Assembly: GCF_028290025.1 (NCBI RefSeq)
Contig: NZ_JAQGKQ010000088.1
Coordinates: 62,001-126,000, forward strand
Length of the DNA: 64,000 nt
Source: Cypionkella sp.
Lineage (GTDB): Bacteria > Pseudomonadota > Alphaproteobacteria > Rhodobacterales > Rhodobacteraceae
Direction of reading: 5' to 3'
Position 1 is the first letter of the stretch. Each line of letters begins with the position of its first letter. The notes beneath the pieces are model-generated. The model was given only the letters and a program-made list of their open reading frames with translations. It was not told where the DNA came from and made no database searches. Made by a program: the position numbers and the translations under genes. This document shows, piece after piece, positions 17,410 to 26,214 of this stretch.

Positions 17410-18441
17410 CTATATTCCCGTGCGGAAGTCCGACAAACGCGGCACCTCCAAACCTTGACCCTCTTTGGGCGCGCGGCCCTCGATGGCGTCTTGCAAGGCG
17501 CGGGCGAGAAAACTGCCTGCCCGGCCCACGTCCTCTTGCACGACGATCATCTCTTTGCGGAAGCGGTGCAAGAAGCGGATCGCCTCTTTTGAGACAATAT
17601 CGAAATCAATCCCCAGTTTTTTGCCGCCAAACTCCACCCCGGCGGCGGCGGCCATCGCGGCATTGGTCGAACCTGCGATAATGGCGTCGGGCATGGGGTC
17701 TTGCTGGAAGCGCTTTGTCACAACGGCTTCGATCTCATCGGCCAGAGTGTCAGAGGTGACGGGTTCGGCGAGTTCAAATCGCATCCCGCGAGCCGCGGCG
17801 GCTTGGCTGGCACCCATGATCATATGGCGGCCATACATATGATTGCGCGGTGGGGCGATCATGTAAACATGGCGGCGCTGGGAGGGGAGCGATTGCACGG
17901 CTAGGGTGCCAAATGCTTCGTTATCGAAGTCGAAATACGGGTGATCGAGCGCCATATCCGAGCGGCCATGCGTGGCGAATGGGAAGTGATGGTCGGTCAT
18001 GTAGCGGATGCGGGGATCGTCGGGTTTGGTCTGGTTCAGGATGATACCGTCGGCGCTTTCAGTCTCAACAATATAGCGCACCGGCTCCATCGGGTCTTGA
18101 TCGGGGAAGAACGGCATGACGACGAGGTGATAGGCGGTGCCACGCAGGGCGGCGGCGATGGAGTAGATCAGCTTTGAGGTGTGGTTCATCACATCGGCTT
18201 CGGTCGAGAGAACCAGCGCGATGACATTGGTTTTTCCTGTGCGCAAACGCACAGCGGCGCGGTTTTGGCGGTAGCCTAAGCGCAAGGCGGTCTCGCGCAC
18301 GCGGCGCTTGGTTTCCTCACCGATATCGGGCGCATCCTTCAATGCCCGGCTGACCGTGGCAATCGCGAGGCCGGTGGCGGCTGCGATGGTCTTGAGCGTT
18401 GGACGTTCCACCCCGATCACGGGAAGCGGTGATTCTGTCAT
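17410..18441 (-). CDS. LacI-family transcriptional regulator
   Basis: 343 residues. The N-terminal helix-turn-helix and hinge are LKTIAAATGLAIATVSRALKD and RRVRETALRLGYRQNRAA. A periplasmic-binding-like sensor domain fills residues ~65-340. It is divergent from the sugar ABC transporter operon and is separated from it by two palindromes at 18,707 and 18,728, the obvious candidate operators. It probably represses both arms until a mannoside-derived sugar binds. Start ATG at 18441 is natural. Confidence 0.92.
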   Translation of the reverse strand: MTESPLPVIGVERPTLKTIAAATGLAIATVSRALKDAPDIGEETKRRVRETALRLGYRQNRAAVRLRTGKTNVIALVLSTEADVMNHTSKLIYSIAAALRGTAYHLVVMPFFPDQDPMEPVRYIVETESADGIILNQTKPDDPRIRYMTDHHFPFATHGRSDMALDHPYFDFDNEAFGTLAVQSLPSQRRHVYMIAPPRNHMYGRHMIMGASQAAAARGMRFELAEPVTSDTLADEIEAVVTKRFQQDPMPDAIIAGSTNAAMAAAAGVEFGGKKLGIDFDIVSKEAIRFLHRFRKEMIVVQEDVGRAGSFLARALQDAIEGRAPKEGQGLEVPRLSDFRTGI

Positions 18442-18774
18442 GTCATCTGTTCCGAAGCGTGACGCTTCTGTTGCGGCTATGTAGTCGATCTTTCAGCACT
18501 TCGCCTAGAGCACTGCGCCAATCGCGTGGCGCAGCAGGGCTAAGCTGACATTCATGCGCAGGTTGTGTCGACGGAGATACCCATGAAATCAGAGACTTCC
18601 CAACCGACGCGCCCGTGTTTTCACTTTGGATCGACTTTGCTGCAAGCCCCAATCAAGACTTAGAAAATTGCCGCCTACAAGCAAAAAGATTGCTTGATCG
18701 GAAAAACTATAACGTTATAGGATCGAACTATAACGATATAGAAGCTGAAATTTCAACGAATCTGGGAGGACTCA
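18442..18774. other. divergent regulatory region of the glycoside locus
   Basis: 333 bases between the LacI gene and the binding-protein gene. Only the right end carries clear signals: the operator pair at 18,707-18,741 and a GGGAGGA-like ribosome site (CTGGGAGGACTCA) before the ATG at 18775. A short frame at 18,443-18,652 on the minus strand has no recognisable product. Confidence 0.6.
18707..18741. promoter_or_regulatory. paired LacI-type operators
   Basis: CTATAACGTTATAG (18707-18720) is a perfect 14-bp palindrome with a central CG, as is typical for LacI-family sites. CTATAACGATATAG (18728-18741) is the same site with one change. Their starts are 21 bp apart, two helical turns, so two dimers could bind on one face. 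They lie 34-68 bases upstream of the transporter start, where binding would block a promoter. Assignment to the adjacent LacI protein is inference. Confidence 0.82.
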
Positions 18775-20004
18775 ATGAAGAATTGGAAACTGGCCGCTGG
18801 CCTGTTGTTATCAGTAGCATTGCCATCTGGGGCGTATGCGACCGATCTTGAAGTGACGCATTGGTGGACGTCGGGGGGTGAGGCGGCGGCGGTGGCGGAG
18901 CTTGCCAAGGCGTTTGATGCATCGGGCGATCACTGGGTCGATGGCGCAATTGCGGGTGGTGGGGATACTGCGCGCCCAGTGATGATCGCGCGGATCACCG
19001 GCGGCGATCCGATGGGCGCAACACAGTTCAACCACGGCCAGCAAGCGTTAGAATTGGTGCAAGCCGGGTTGATGTTGGATCTGACCGACGTGGCAGTGGC
19101 AAACAACTGGAAGGACGTGGTCAACCCAATCTCATTGCTGGAAGGTTGCACGATTGACGGGAAAGTTTACTGTGCGCCGATGAACATTCACTCGCCGGAG
19201 TGGTTGTGGATTAACAACAAGATTTATGAGGATTTGGGTATTCCGATCCCGACCAACTGGACGGAATTTGTAGCGTCAGCACCGCAGGTTGACGCGGCGG
19301 GCAAGATTCCGTTGGCTCTGGGGCGTCAGCCTTGGCAATCGACTTTGGCATTTAATGCGATTGCTGTCGGGGTCGGCGGGCTCGACCTTTGGAAGAAAGT
19401 GAACGTCGATAAAGATATGGACGTTGCCGCTGGGCCTGAGATGCTGAAGGTTTTTCAAGCCTCGGCTGATGCGCGTAAGCTTGCGGTGAAGTCGACAGTG
19501 CAAGACTGGAACCAAGCGACCAACATGGTAATTACTGGCGACGCGGCTGGTCAGATCATGGGCGACTGGGCGCAGGGTGAATTTGCCGTGGCGGGCAAGG
19601 TTGCGGGCAAGGATTACACCTGTCTGCCGGGTCTGGGGCTGAACGCTTACCTCTCAACCGGTGGCGACGCGTTCTATTTCCCGAAATTGACCGATCCAGA
19701 CAAGGAAGCCGCGCAGAAACGTCTCGCGGCGCTGCTCGTCAGCCCTGAAGTGCAGGTGGCGTTCAACCTGAAGAAAGGCTCGCTGCCGATCCGGGGTGAC
19801 ATTGATATGTCCGCCGCCAATGATTGCATGAAAAAGGGACTGGAGATTTTGAAATCCGGCAATGTCGTGCCAGCGGGTGATCAGGTTTGGTCGCCGGATG
19901 TGCAGACGCAGCTCGGTGACATGCAAAGCGAATTCTGGAGCGGCGATATGACCCCGGAAGACGCACAGGCGCGCTATGTCGAGATTTTGAAAACCGGGCT
20001 TTAA
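18775..20004 (+). CDS. sugar ABC transporter substrate-binding protein
   Basis: 409 residues with a signal peptide (MKNWKLAAGLLLSVALPSGAYA). The mature start LEVTHWWTSGGEAAAV is typical of family 1 carbohydrate-binding proteins of glucose/mannose or oligosaccharide transporters. MGDWAQGEFAVAGK and GGDAFYFPK are further family features. First gene of the rightward operon, followed by a hairpin before the permeases, as is common where the binding protein is needed in excess. A beta-mannosidase downstream suggests a mannoside ligand. Confidence 0.92.
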   Translation: MKNWKLAAGLLLSVALPSGAYATDLEVTHWWTSGGEAAAVAELAKAFDASGDHWVDGAIAGGGDTARPVMIARITGGDPMGATQFNHGQQALELVQAGLMLDLTDVAVANNWKDVVNPISLLEGCTIDGKVYCAPMNIHSPEWLWINNKIYEDLGIPIPTNWTEFVASAPQVDAAGKIPLALGRQPWQSTLAFNAIAVGVGGLDLWKKVNVDKDMDVAAGPEMLKVFQASADARKLAVKSTVQDWNQATNMVITGDAAGQIMGDWAQGEFAVAGKVAGKDYTCLPGLGLNAYLSTGGDAFYFPKLTDPDKEAAQKRLAALLVSPEVQVAFNLKKGSLPIRGDIDMSAANDCMKKGLEILKSGNVVPAGDQVWSPDVQTQLGDMQSEFWSGDMTPEDAQARYVEILKTGL

Positions 20005-20019
20005 GCCCTTCGCGGTAAG

Positions 20020-20049
20020 GGCCGTCCGGCGAGTTCGGGCGGCCTTTTT
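20020..20049 (+). terminator. hairpin with U-run after the binding-protein gene
   Basis: GGCCGTCCG and CGGGCGGCC pair (one G-U) around a 7-base loop, followed by TTTTT. This is a classical intrinsic terminator 15 bases past the stop. As the permease genes follow at 20,077, it probably acts as a partial terminator that lowers permease expression relative to the binding protein. Confidence 0.85.
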
Positions 20050-20076
20050 GTCACCAGTGCGGGGAGAGATCAGGGC

Positions 20077-20988
20077 ATGGCCGGTAAACAAACGCGAACT
20101 GGTAGACCAACCGGACTGCGGCTGTTTCGCAACCTGAACGCCAAGGTTGCGGCAGTGCCGATGGTGCTGACAACGCTGGTGGTTTTTGTCGGCGGGACTT
20201 TGTGGACGGTGCTGTATTCGTTCACCAATTCCAAGCTGTTGCCGCGGATGCAGTTTGTCGGCCTCGATCAATACAAGCGGCTGTGGTCGAATGATCTGTG
20301 GAATGCCGCCATCTGGAACCTCGCATTTTATGGCGTGATGTCGCTGGTTTTCACCATCGTGATGGGCTTTGTGCTGGCGGTGTTGCTGGATCAGAAAATT
20401 CGCTTCGAAGACACCTTCCGCACCATCATGCTGTATCCGTTTGCGTTGTCTTTCATCGTCACGGGCCTAGTCTGGCAGTGGATTTTGAACCCTGAGATGG
20501 GGATTCAAGAAGTGGTGCGTCGGATGGGGTTTGAGACCTTCACCTTCGATCCGCTGCACAACCCGAGCACGGTTCTTTATGGTCTTTTGATCGCGGGGCT
20601 GTGGCAGGGCACCGGGTTTACCATGTGTCTGATGCTGGCAGGCTTGCGCGGGATTGATGAGGATATCTGGAAAGCCGCGCGGGTGGACGGCATCCCAAAG
20701 TGGAAAACCTATGTCTATGTGGTGATCCCGATGATGCGGCCGGTGTTTGTGACGACGCTGGTGATCGTCGCGGCGGGGATTATTAAGCTTTATGATTTGG
20801 TTGTGGCGCAAACTTCAGGCGGGCCGGGCAATGCCAGCCAAGTGCCCGCGATGTATGTCTATCGCTATATGTTCACCGCGCAGAACCTTGGCCAGGGCTT
20901 TGCCGCCAGCACAATGATGCTGCTGTCGGTGCTTATCGTGCTGATCCCATGGGCTTATCTGGAATTCGGAGGCAAGAAGCATGGTTGA
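20077..20988 (+). CDS. sugar ABC transporter permease (MalF type)
   Basis: 303 residues, six predicted membrane segments after a charged N-terminus. The cytoplasmic loop EDIWKAARVDGIPKWKTYVYV is the EAA motif that docks the ATPase. It pairs with the next permease, whose start overlaps by 8 bases. Inner-membrane component of the transporter fed by the binding protein at 18.8 kb. A GGGGAGAG site precedes the ATG. Confidence 0.93.
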   Translation: MAGKQTRTGRPTGLRLFRNLNAKVAAVPMVLTTLVVFVGGTLWTVLYSFTNSKLLPRMQFVGLDQYKRLWSNDLWNAAIWNLAFYGVMSLVFTIVMGFVLAVLLDQKIRFEDTFRTIMLYPFALSFIVTGLVWQWILNPEMGIQEVVRRMGFETFTFDPLHNPSTVLYGLLIAGLWQGTGFTMCLMLAGLRGIDEDIWKAARVDGIPKWKTYVYVVIPMMRPVFVTTLVIVAAGIIKLYDLVVAQTSGGPGNASQVPAMYVYRYMFTAQNLGQGFAASTMMLLSVLIVLIPWAYLEFGGKKHG

Positions 20989-21910
20989 TGCCGCAATCAT
21001 AATCACCCCGCCTAGCGTCGCGGTCAGTGCGGTGCAGCCACGCGGAGCAAAGCCGAAAGCGCGGTTTTCGGGCAGTAATATCATGCTCTATGGCACGCTG
21101 TTTGTGGTGTCGGTTTACTATCTTTTGCCGCTGTGGGTGATGGTGATGACCTCGCTGAAGGGGATGCCGGAGATCCGCATGGGCAACATCTTTGCTCCGC
21201 CGGTCGAGATCACCTTCCAGCCGTGGGTCAAGGCGTGGTCAGAGGCTTGTACTGGCTTGAACTGCGATGGGCTGTCGCGTGGCTTCTGGAACTCGGTCTG
21301 GATCACGGTGCCATCGGTGATCATCTCGATTATTGTGGCGAGCGTGAACGGATATGCGCTGGTGAATTGGCGGTTTAAGGGGTCAGAAGTATTCTTTACG
21401 ATCCTTATTTTTGGCAGCTTCATCCCGTATCAGATCATGCTGTATCCGATTGTGATATTGCTGCGCGAGCTTGGGATTTACGGCACGCTTTACGGGCTGA
21501 TCTTGGTTCATACCATCTTTGGGATGCCGATCCTGACCCTGCTATTTCGCAACTACTTCAGCAGCTTGCCCGAGGAATTGTTCAAAGCCGCCCGCGTCGA
21601 TGGCGCTGGGTTTTGGCGGATATACTTTCAGATCATGGTTCCGATGAGCCTGCCGATTTTCGTGGTGGCGCTGATCCTGCAAATTACTGGCATCTGGAAC
21701 GACTTCCTGTTTGGCGTGGTGTTCACCAAGCCAGAAACCTACCCGATGACGGTGCAGCTGAATAACATCGTGAACTCGGTGCAGGGCGTCAAAGAATACA
21801 ACGTCAACATGGCGGCGACTTTGCTGACGGGGCTTGTGCCGCTGATTATCTACTTCGTCTCTGGCAAACTTTTTGTTCGCGGCATTGCTGCTGGCGCCGT
21901 GAAAGGCTGA
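20981..21910 (+). CDS. sugar ABC transporter permease (MalG type)
   Basis: 309 residues with six membrane segments. The EAA loop is EELFKAARVDGAGFWRIYFQI, with the family-typical N-terminal block SVYYLLPLWVMVMTSLKG. It overlaps the first permease by 8 bases and ends 3 bases before the ATPase gene. It forms the heterodimeric channel with its neighbour. Confidence 0.93.
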   Translation: MVDAAIIITPPSVAVSAVQPRGAKPKARFSGSNIMLYGTLFVVSVYYLLPLWVMVMTSLKGMPEIRMGNIFAPPVEITFQPWVKAWSEACTGLNCDGLSRGFWNSVWITVPSVIISIIVASVNGYALVNWRFKGSEVFFTILIFGSFIPYQIMLYPIVILLRELGIYGTLYGLILVHTIFGMPILTLLFRNYFSSLPEELFKAARVDGAGFWRIYFQIMVPMSLPIFVVALILQITGIWNDFLFGVVFTKPETYPMTVQLNNIVNSVQGVKEYNVNMAATLLTGLVPLIIYFVSGKLFVRGIAAGAVKG

Positions 21911-21913
21911 CCG

Positions 21914-23050
21914 ATGAATTCTTTAAATCAGACTGCGACCCAAGCTGCTGCCGAGACTACTGCGGTGCAGACCCATTCCATTCAGGTCAAGGAGTTGACG
22001 CTGAGTTTCGGCTCGGTTTCGGTGCTGAAAAACATGAATATCGACGTGGCCGAGGGTGAGTTTATCGTGCTTCTGGGGCCGTCTGGTTGCGGGAAATCGA
22101 CGCTTTTGAATTGCCTCGCGGGGTTGTTGGACATCACCGATGGCGAGATATGGATCAAAGGCAAGAACGTCACTTGGGCGGAACCTAGCGAGCGTGGCAT
22201 CGGCATGGTGTTCCAAAGCTACGCACTTTATCCGCAGATGACGGTGCGTGGGAACCTTTCGTTTGGCTTAAAAAACGCGCGGATGCCGAAGGACGAGATT
22301 GAAAAACGCATCGCGCGGGCGGCGGAGATTTTGCAGATTGAGGCTCTGCTGGATCGCAAGCCAGCGGCACTTTCGGGCGGGCAGCGGCAGCGGGTGGCGA
22401 TTGGTCGGGCGCTGGTGCGCGACGTTGATGTGTTCTTGTTTGACGAGCCGTTGTCGAACTTGGACGCCAAGTTGCGTTCGGAATTACGCGTAGAAATCAA
22501 ACGGTTGCATTCGCGGCTGAACAACACGATGGTCTATGTGACGCATGACCAGATAGAGGCTTTGACACTGGCTGACCGTATCGCGGTGATGCGCGGCGGG
22601 ATTATTCAACAGTTGGCGGCGCCGCAGGAGATTTATAATCGGCCGTCGAACCTGTTTGTGGCGGGCTTCATTGGCAGTCCGTCGATGAACTTCCTGCATG
22701 GGGCGACGATTGAGGGTGGTGGGGCGTTTCAGTTTGGCCGCACGAGGGTCAATCTCGCGGGTTATGAGGGCGGCGCTGTTTTGGATCGCCCGCGCGCCAT
22801 CCTTGGCCTGCGGCCCGAGCATCTTCACATTCAGGACCATGCGGAGCCGGGGTTAACCATCCCGGCGGTGGTCGAGATTGATGAGCCGATGGGCGCGGAT
22901 AGTCTGGTGTGGCTGGAGGCTGAGGGTGGTTTGAAAATGTCGGTGCGGGTGCCGGTGGAGCGGCGAATGGCGGCTGGCACGGAAGTGCATCTGAAGGTCG
23001 ATATTCCGAAAGCCTCGATCTTCGACACCGGAACCGAACAGCGGGTCTGA
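21914..23050 (+). CDS. sugar ABC transporter ATP-binding protein (UgpC/MsmK type)
   Basis: 378 residues. Walker A is GPSGCGKST, the signature is LSGGQRQRVAIGRALVR, Walker B is VFLFDEPLSNLD, and the switch histidine is in VTHDQIEA. The C-terminal ~120 residues form a TOBE/OB regulatory region, as in MalK-like ATPases. It energises the two permeases upstream. A leading ~25-residue extension before the ABC domain is longer than usual. Confidence 0.95.
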   Translation: MNSLNQTATQAAAETTAVQTHSIQVKELTLSFGSVSVLKNMNIDVAEGEFIVLLGPSGCGKSTLLNCLAGLLDITDGEIWIKGKNVTWAEPSERGIGMVFQSYALYPQMTVRGNLSFGLKNARMPKDEIEKRIARAAEILQIEALLDRKPAALSGGQRQRVAIGRALVRDVDVFLFDEPLSNLDAKLRSELRVEIKRLHSRLNNTMVYVTHDQIEALTLADRIAVMRGGIIQQLAAPQEIYNRPSNLFVAGFIGSPSMNFLHGATIEGGGAFQFGRTRVNLAGYEGGAVLDRPRAILGLRPEHLHIQDHAEPGLTIPAVVEIDEPMGADSLVWLEAEGGLKMSVRVPVERRMAAGTEVHLKVDIPKASIFDTGTEQRV

Positions 23051-23051
23051 G

Positions 23052-25445
23052 ATGATGGATTTGGCCGAGGGCTGGACACTTACCGACGAAAGCGGCGCTT
23101 ACACCGCGCCGATGCGCCTGCCGAGTGACGGGATTTCGGCGCTGTGTGCGGCGGGGCTGATCGCTGACCCGTATTGGGGTCGCAACGAATACGATCTGCG
23201 CTGGATTTGTGGCCGCGATTGGGTGGCGAAGCGGAGTTTTTCGGTCGCTCGTGCCGATTTGGTGCTGGTGGTGTCGATGCTGGACACTGTCGCCGAAATT
23301 GCGGTGAATGGGGTGGTGGTGCTGGTTTCGGACAATATGTTCCGCAGTTACCGCGTGGACCTGTCTGCCGCGCTGCGGTTGGGCGAAAATGAGATTGCGA
23401 TCATCTTTCGCTCACCCGAAGTGGAGGCGGCCAAGCGGCAGGCGGCGCAGCCGTATTTCGTGCCGTTCAGCGCGAATAACTCCCCGATTCACAACGGAAA
23501 TATGCTGCGCAAGCCGTCGTGCGATTTCGGCTGGGATTGGAATATCGCTCTGGGCAATTTCGGCGTTTATGGTGGTTTTTATCTGGAGCCTTTGGCCTTG
23601 GTGCGGATTGCGTCGGTAGGGATTGCGCAGTCTCATTCCGCCCATCGCGCGGTGGTGACGGTGACGGCTGAACTGGAGGGTGAGGCGGAGGGGGCCGAGG
23701 TGTCCTTCTCGTTGTGCGGGTTGAATGCGCGCGCGAAAGTTCAACGCGGGCAGGCGGTGGCTGCGCTGGTGGTAGAAAACCCGGGTTTGTGGTGGCCAGC
23801 GGGGCAGGGCGCGCAGGTTTTGCATGATCTGGCGATCGGCTTTGGCGATCAGGTTGTGACTCGGCGCATTGGCCTGCGCTCGGCGGAGTTGATCAACGAA
23901 AAAGACGCGGTGGGTCTTGGCTTTAAGTTCCGCATCAATGGCCGCGACATCTTCGCCAAGGGTGCGAATTGGATACCGCAGGATGCTCTGGCGGGCCGCA
24001 TCACGGTTGAGGCCACCCGCGATCTGCTGCAATCGGCGGTGGATGCCAATATGAACATGATCCGGGTTTGGGGCGGCGGGCGCTATGAGCCGGACTGGTT
24101 CTATGACCTCTGCGATGAGTTGGGGCTGATGGTCTGGCAGGATTTCATGTTCTCTTGCCACATCTATCCCGCCGACAATGCTTTCCTGAACGACGTGGCG
24201 ATTGAGGTGGCCGAGCAAGCCAAGCGCCTGCACCACCACGCCAGTCTGGTGCTGTGGTGTGGCGATAATGAGTTGATCGGGGCGCTGACCTGGTTCCCGG
24301 AAACCCGCGCCAACCGCGATTTGTACTTGGTCGGCTATGATCGTTTGAACCGAACGATTGAGCAGTCGTTGAAGTCGGCGGTGCCGGATGCGGTGTGGTG
24401 GCCGTCTAGTCCAAGCCCCGGCCCGATGGATTTTGGCGACGCTTGGCATGACGACTCCAAGGGCGACATGCACTTTTGGAGCGTGTGGCATGAGGGCCGC
24501 GATTTTGACCATTACCGCGATGTAAGCCCTCGGTTTTGTTCAGAGTTTGGCTTTCAAAGCTATCCGAGCCTGGACGTGATCCGGCGCTTTGCCGACCCGA
24601 AAGATTTCAACATTGCCGCCCCGGTGATGGAGAGTCATCAGAAGAACGCCGGCGGCAATGCGCGGATCGCGGAAACCATGTTCCGCTATTTCCGCTTTCC
24701 AGTGGGTTTTGAGAACTTCGTTTATCTGTCTCAGGTCCAACAGGGCCTGGCGATCAAAACCGCCGTCACGCATTGGCGCAGTTTGAAGCCGCATTGCATG
24801 GGCACGCTGATCTGGCAGTTGAACGACACTTGGCCGGTGTGTTCGTGGTCGAGCCTTGATCACGGCGGCGGCTGGAAGCTGTTGCATCATATGGCGAAGC
24901 AGTTTTTCCAGGAGGTGTTGGTGTCGGCTATCCCAGTGGCCGGCGGGATTGAGTTGCGTGTGGTGAATGATGGTGGGCCGAAAGCCATCACAGTCGCGGC
25001 GCGGGCTGCGGCAATGGATGGCTCGACGCGGCCGCTGGCCGAGGCGGTGGTGGAGGTCGCGGGATCGGCTGTAGTGGCGCTGCGGATTGATGATGGGGAT
25101 CTCGCCTCGCAAGAGATGCTGGTTTTCACATGGGCCGAGGGTGATCAGCAAATCTCGGGCGATGTGTTCGCGCCAAAGCCATACAAACACTACGATTTGT
25201 TGCCGCCGAAGCTGAGTTATCAAATACGCGCGGTGGCCGATCACTATGAGGTCACCCTGACCACTGACACCTTGGCGCTGTTTGTCGCCGTCGAGGCCGA
25301 TCAGCCGGGGCGGTTCTCGCTGAATGGCTTTGCGCTGTTTCCGGGCTACCCCGCCACGATCACCTTCACCCCCGCCCACCCCGGCGCGGAACCCCGTTTC
25401 ACCATCCGAGACCTTCATTCCGCGACCTACGGCGCGGCTGCCTGA
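23052..25445 (+). CDS. glycoside hydrolase family 2, beta-mannosidase type
   Basis: 797 residues, cytosolic (no signal peptide). An N-terminal beta-sandwich with PFSANNSPIHNGNMLRKPSC is followed by the TIM barrel. The acid/base Glu is in LVLWCGDNELIG and the nucleophile Glu in FCSEFGFQSYPS; these two motifs and WPVCSWSSLDHGGGWK are those of GH2 beta-mannosidases rather than beta-galactosidases. It starts one base after the ATPase stop, so it should cleave the imported oligosaccharide, releasing mannose from its non-reducing end. Linkage and natural glycoside are not known. Confidence 0.88.
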   Translation: MMDLAEGWTLTDESGAYTAPMRLPSDGISALCAAGLIADPYWGRNEYDLRWICGRDWVAKRSFSVARADLVLVVSMLDTVAEIAVNGVVVLVSDNMFRSYRVDLSAALRLGENEIAIIFRSPEVEAAKRQAAQPYFVPFSANNSPIHNGNMLRKPSCDFGWDWNIALGNFGVYGGFYLEPLALVRIASVGIAQSHSAHRAVVTVTAELEGEAEGAEVSFSLCGLNARAKVQRGQAVAALVVENPGLWWPAGQGAQVLHDLAIGFGDQVVTRRIGLRSAELINEKDAVGLGFKFRINGRDIFAKGANWIPQDALAGRITVEATRDLLQSAVDANMNMIRVWGGGRYEPDWFYDLCDELGLMVWQDFMFSCHIYPADNAFLNDVAIEVAEQAKRLHHHASLVLWCGDNELIGALTWFPETRANRDLYLVGYDRLNRTIEQSLKSAVPDAVWWPSSPSPGPMDFGDAWHDDSKGDMHFWSVWHEGRDFDHYRDVSPRFCSEFGFQSYPSLDVIRRFADPKDFNIAAPVMESHQKNAGGNARIAETMFRYFRFPVGFENFVYLSQVQQGLAIKTAVTHWRSLKPHCMGTLIWQLNDTWPVCSWSSLDHGGGWKLLHHMAKQFFQEVLVSAIPVAGGIELRVVNDGGPKAITVAARAAAMDGSTRPLAEAVVEVAGSAVVALRIDDGDLASQEMLVFTWAEGDQQISGDVFAPKPYKHYDLLPPKLSYQIRAVADHYEVTLTTDTLALFVAVEADQPGRFSLNGFALFPGYPATITFTPAHPGAEPRFTIRDLHSATYGAAA

Positions 25446-25455
25446 GGAGGCATTC

Positions 25456-26205
25456 ATGTTCAGTTATCAACTCTATTCTTCACGTAACTTTCCGCCTTTG
25501 GCTAAGACTTTGGAGATGGTGGCCGCAACGGGCTACCGCGCGGTTGAGGGTTTTGGCGGGCTTTACGCCGACCAAGCAGGTCTGACTGATATCTCGGCAG
25601 GTCTAAGGGCGAACGACCTGAAAATGCCGTCAGGGCATTTCGGTTTGGCGCAGGTGGAGGATACGCCGGATTGGGCGATCACGGTGGCGAAAACGCTGGG
25701 TATGCAGCAGGTTATCGTGCCGTGGATACACCCGGATGAGCGGCCCACCACAGGCAAAGGCTGGCACGATTTGGGCGTGCGGTTGCAGAAGGCAGGTCAA
25801 CCGATCCGCGATGCGGGTTTGCGATTTGGTTGGCACAATCACGATTTTGAATTCGTTAAAACCGCCGATGGCGCCATGCCGCAGACCGCGTTGTTTGAGG
25901 GCGGGCCGGATTTGGCTTGGGAGATGGATGTGGCTTGGGTGATCCGAGGCGGCGCGGACCCGCTGGCGTGGATTGCCGAGCACAAATCCCGCATTATCGC
26001 CGCGCATGTGAAAGACATCGCGGCCAAGGGTGACAATCTGGCCGAAGATGGTTGGGCCGATCTTGGATACGGCGTGGTGGATTGGGCGACGATCCTGCCA
26101 GCCCTGCGCGCAATCGGCGTCACGAATTTTGTGATGGAACATGACAACCCCGCCGACCACGCGCGCTTTGCAAGGCGCTCGTTGGCCTCGGCGCAAGATT
26201 TGTAA
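25456..26205 (+). CDS. sugar phosphate isomerase/epimerase
   Basis: The ATG at 25456 follows GAGGAGG at good spacing; a longer frame overlapping the mannosidase is spurious. It gives 249 residues of the xylose isomerase-like TIM-barrel family. Candidate metal ligands lie in FGWHNHDFEF, WEMDVAWVIRGG, IAAHVKDIA and FVMEHDNP. The pattern resembles hydroxypyruvate-isomerase or 3-keto-sugar-acting members. It is coupled to the dehydrogenase that follows. The reaction is not assignable from sequence. Confidence 0.87.
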   Translation: MFSYQLYSSRNFPPLAKTLEMVAATGYRAVEGFGGLYADQAGLTDISAGLRANDLKMPSGHFGLAQVEDTPDWAITVAKTLGMQQVIVPWIHPDERPTTGKGWHDLGVRLQKAGQPIRDAGLRFGWHNHDFEFVKTADGAMPQTALFEGGPDLAWEMDVAWVIRGGADPLAWIAEHKSRIIAAHVKDIAAKGDNLAEDGWADLGYGVVDWATILPALRAIGVTNFVMEHDNPADHARFARRSLASAQDL

Positions 26206-26214
26206 GGAAACATC

